A DNA stretch of 14,993 nt from the NCBI GenBank assembly GCA_009776995.1, contig WRMR01000051.1, forward strand, positions 1 to 14,993. The letters are read 5' to 3'. The position numbers and the translations under genes are program-made. Of the stretch, positions 14,899 to 14,993 are shown one piece after another. Each line of letters begins with the position of its first letter. The first letter of the stretch is position 1. This DNA is from Planctomycetaceae bacterium (GTDB lineage: Bacteria > Planctomycetota > Planctomycetia > Pirellulales > Thermoguttaceae). The notes under the pieces are model-generated. The model searched no databases, was not told the DNA's origin, and was given only the letters and a program-made list of their open reading frames with translations.

Positions 14899-14993
14899 AT
14901 GAGTACGGAAGCACGCACGGCGTTCACAATCAGAAACTGGGCAAAATATAACGAGGCATTGGTCAATCGGGGCGACGTCACGTTCTGGTTTTC
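14899..14993 (+). CDS. IS5-family-like transposase, N-terminal fragment (runs off window)
   Basis: The 31 visible residues (TIRNWAKYNEALVNRGDVTF, then WF) match, from memory, the N-terminus typical of IS5-type DDE transposases ('Y.I.NW..YN.ALV.RG.....W'). GGAG lies 6 nt before the ATG. The catalytic domain is outside the window. The left end of the element should lie between about 14790 and 14880, but I could not pick out its terminal repeat without the other end. It is oriented opposite to the intron. Confidence 0.75.
   Translation, partial: MSTEARTAFTIRNWAKYNEALVNRGDVTFWF

Overview
The window looks like a chromosomal stretch of a planctomycete or close PVC-group relative. This is an inference from gene content. 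There is a Gfo/Idh/MocA dehydrogenase with an N-terminal leader, a multi-pass ABC-2-like membrane protein beginning MLYDFIDNRLSP, a Pro/Thr-linked C-terminal domain of a kind I associate with planctomycetes, short-range strand switching, and palindromic intergenic repeats. No rRNA, tRNA or CRISPR array was seen.

Layout. 17-2262 (+): a possibly 5'-truncated secreted or anchored domain protein, a spacer with a perfect palindrome, then a roughly 12-TM permease-like protein. 2335-3678 (-): Gfo/Idh/MocA oxidoreductase. 3946-5694 (-): an unrecognised 582-residue helical protein with one membrane segment, framed by two 120-nt inverted repeats (3802-3921 and 5724-5843, 108/120 identical). A degenerate third copy lies near 2281-2340. 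5844-6384: gene-poor and partly AT-rich. 6385-8794 (-): an exported beta-lactamase-fold serine hydrolase and an iron-dependent alcohol dehydrogenase, separated by a large nested palindrome. 9008-10375 (-) and 10826-12403 (+): a divergent pair of membrane-anchored proteins. One carries five exact 105-bp (35-residue) Ser/Gly/Tyr/Asn repeats and the other a TPR-like stretch. 12404-13004: non-coding and rich in repeats, with heptamers, a perfect 12-bp hairpin and a 12-unit, 21-bp tandem array. 13005-14771 (-): the 3' part of a group II intron with a frameshifted RT-maturase-HNH gene. 14899-14993 (+): the start of an IS5-like transposase running off the window.

Working together. The metabolic genes (oxidoreductase, alcohol dehydrogenase, serine hydrolase) show no shared pathway and appear to be separate transcription units. 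The most coherent local unit is the divergent envelope pair at 9008-12403. The right 2 kb is a mobile-element graveyard. The least explained features are the inverted-repeat frame around the 582-residue gene and the 21-bp dyad array.
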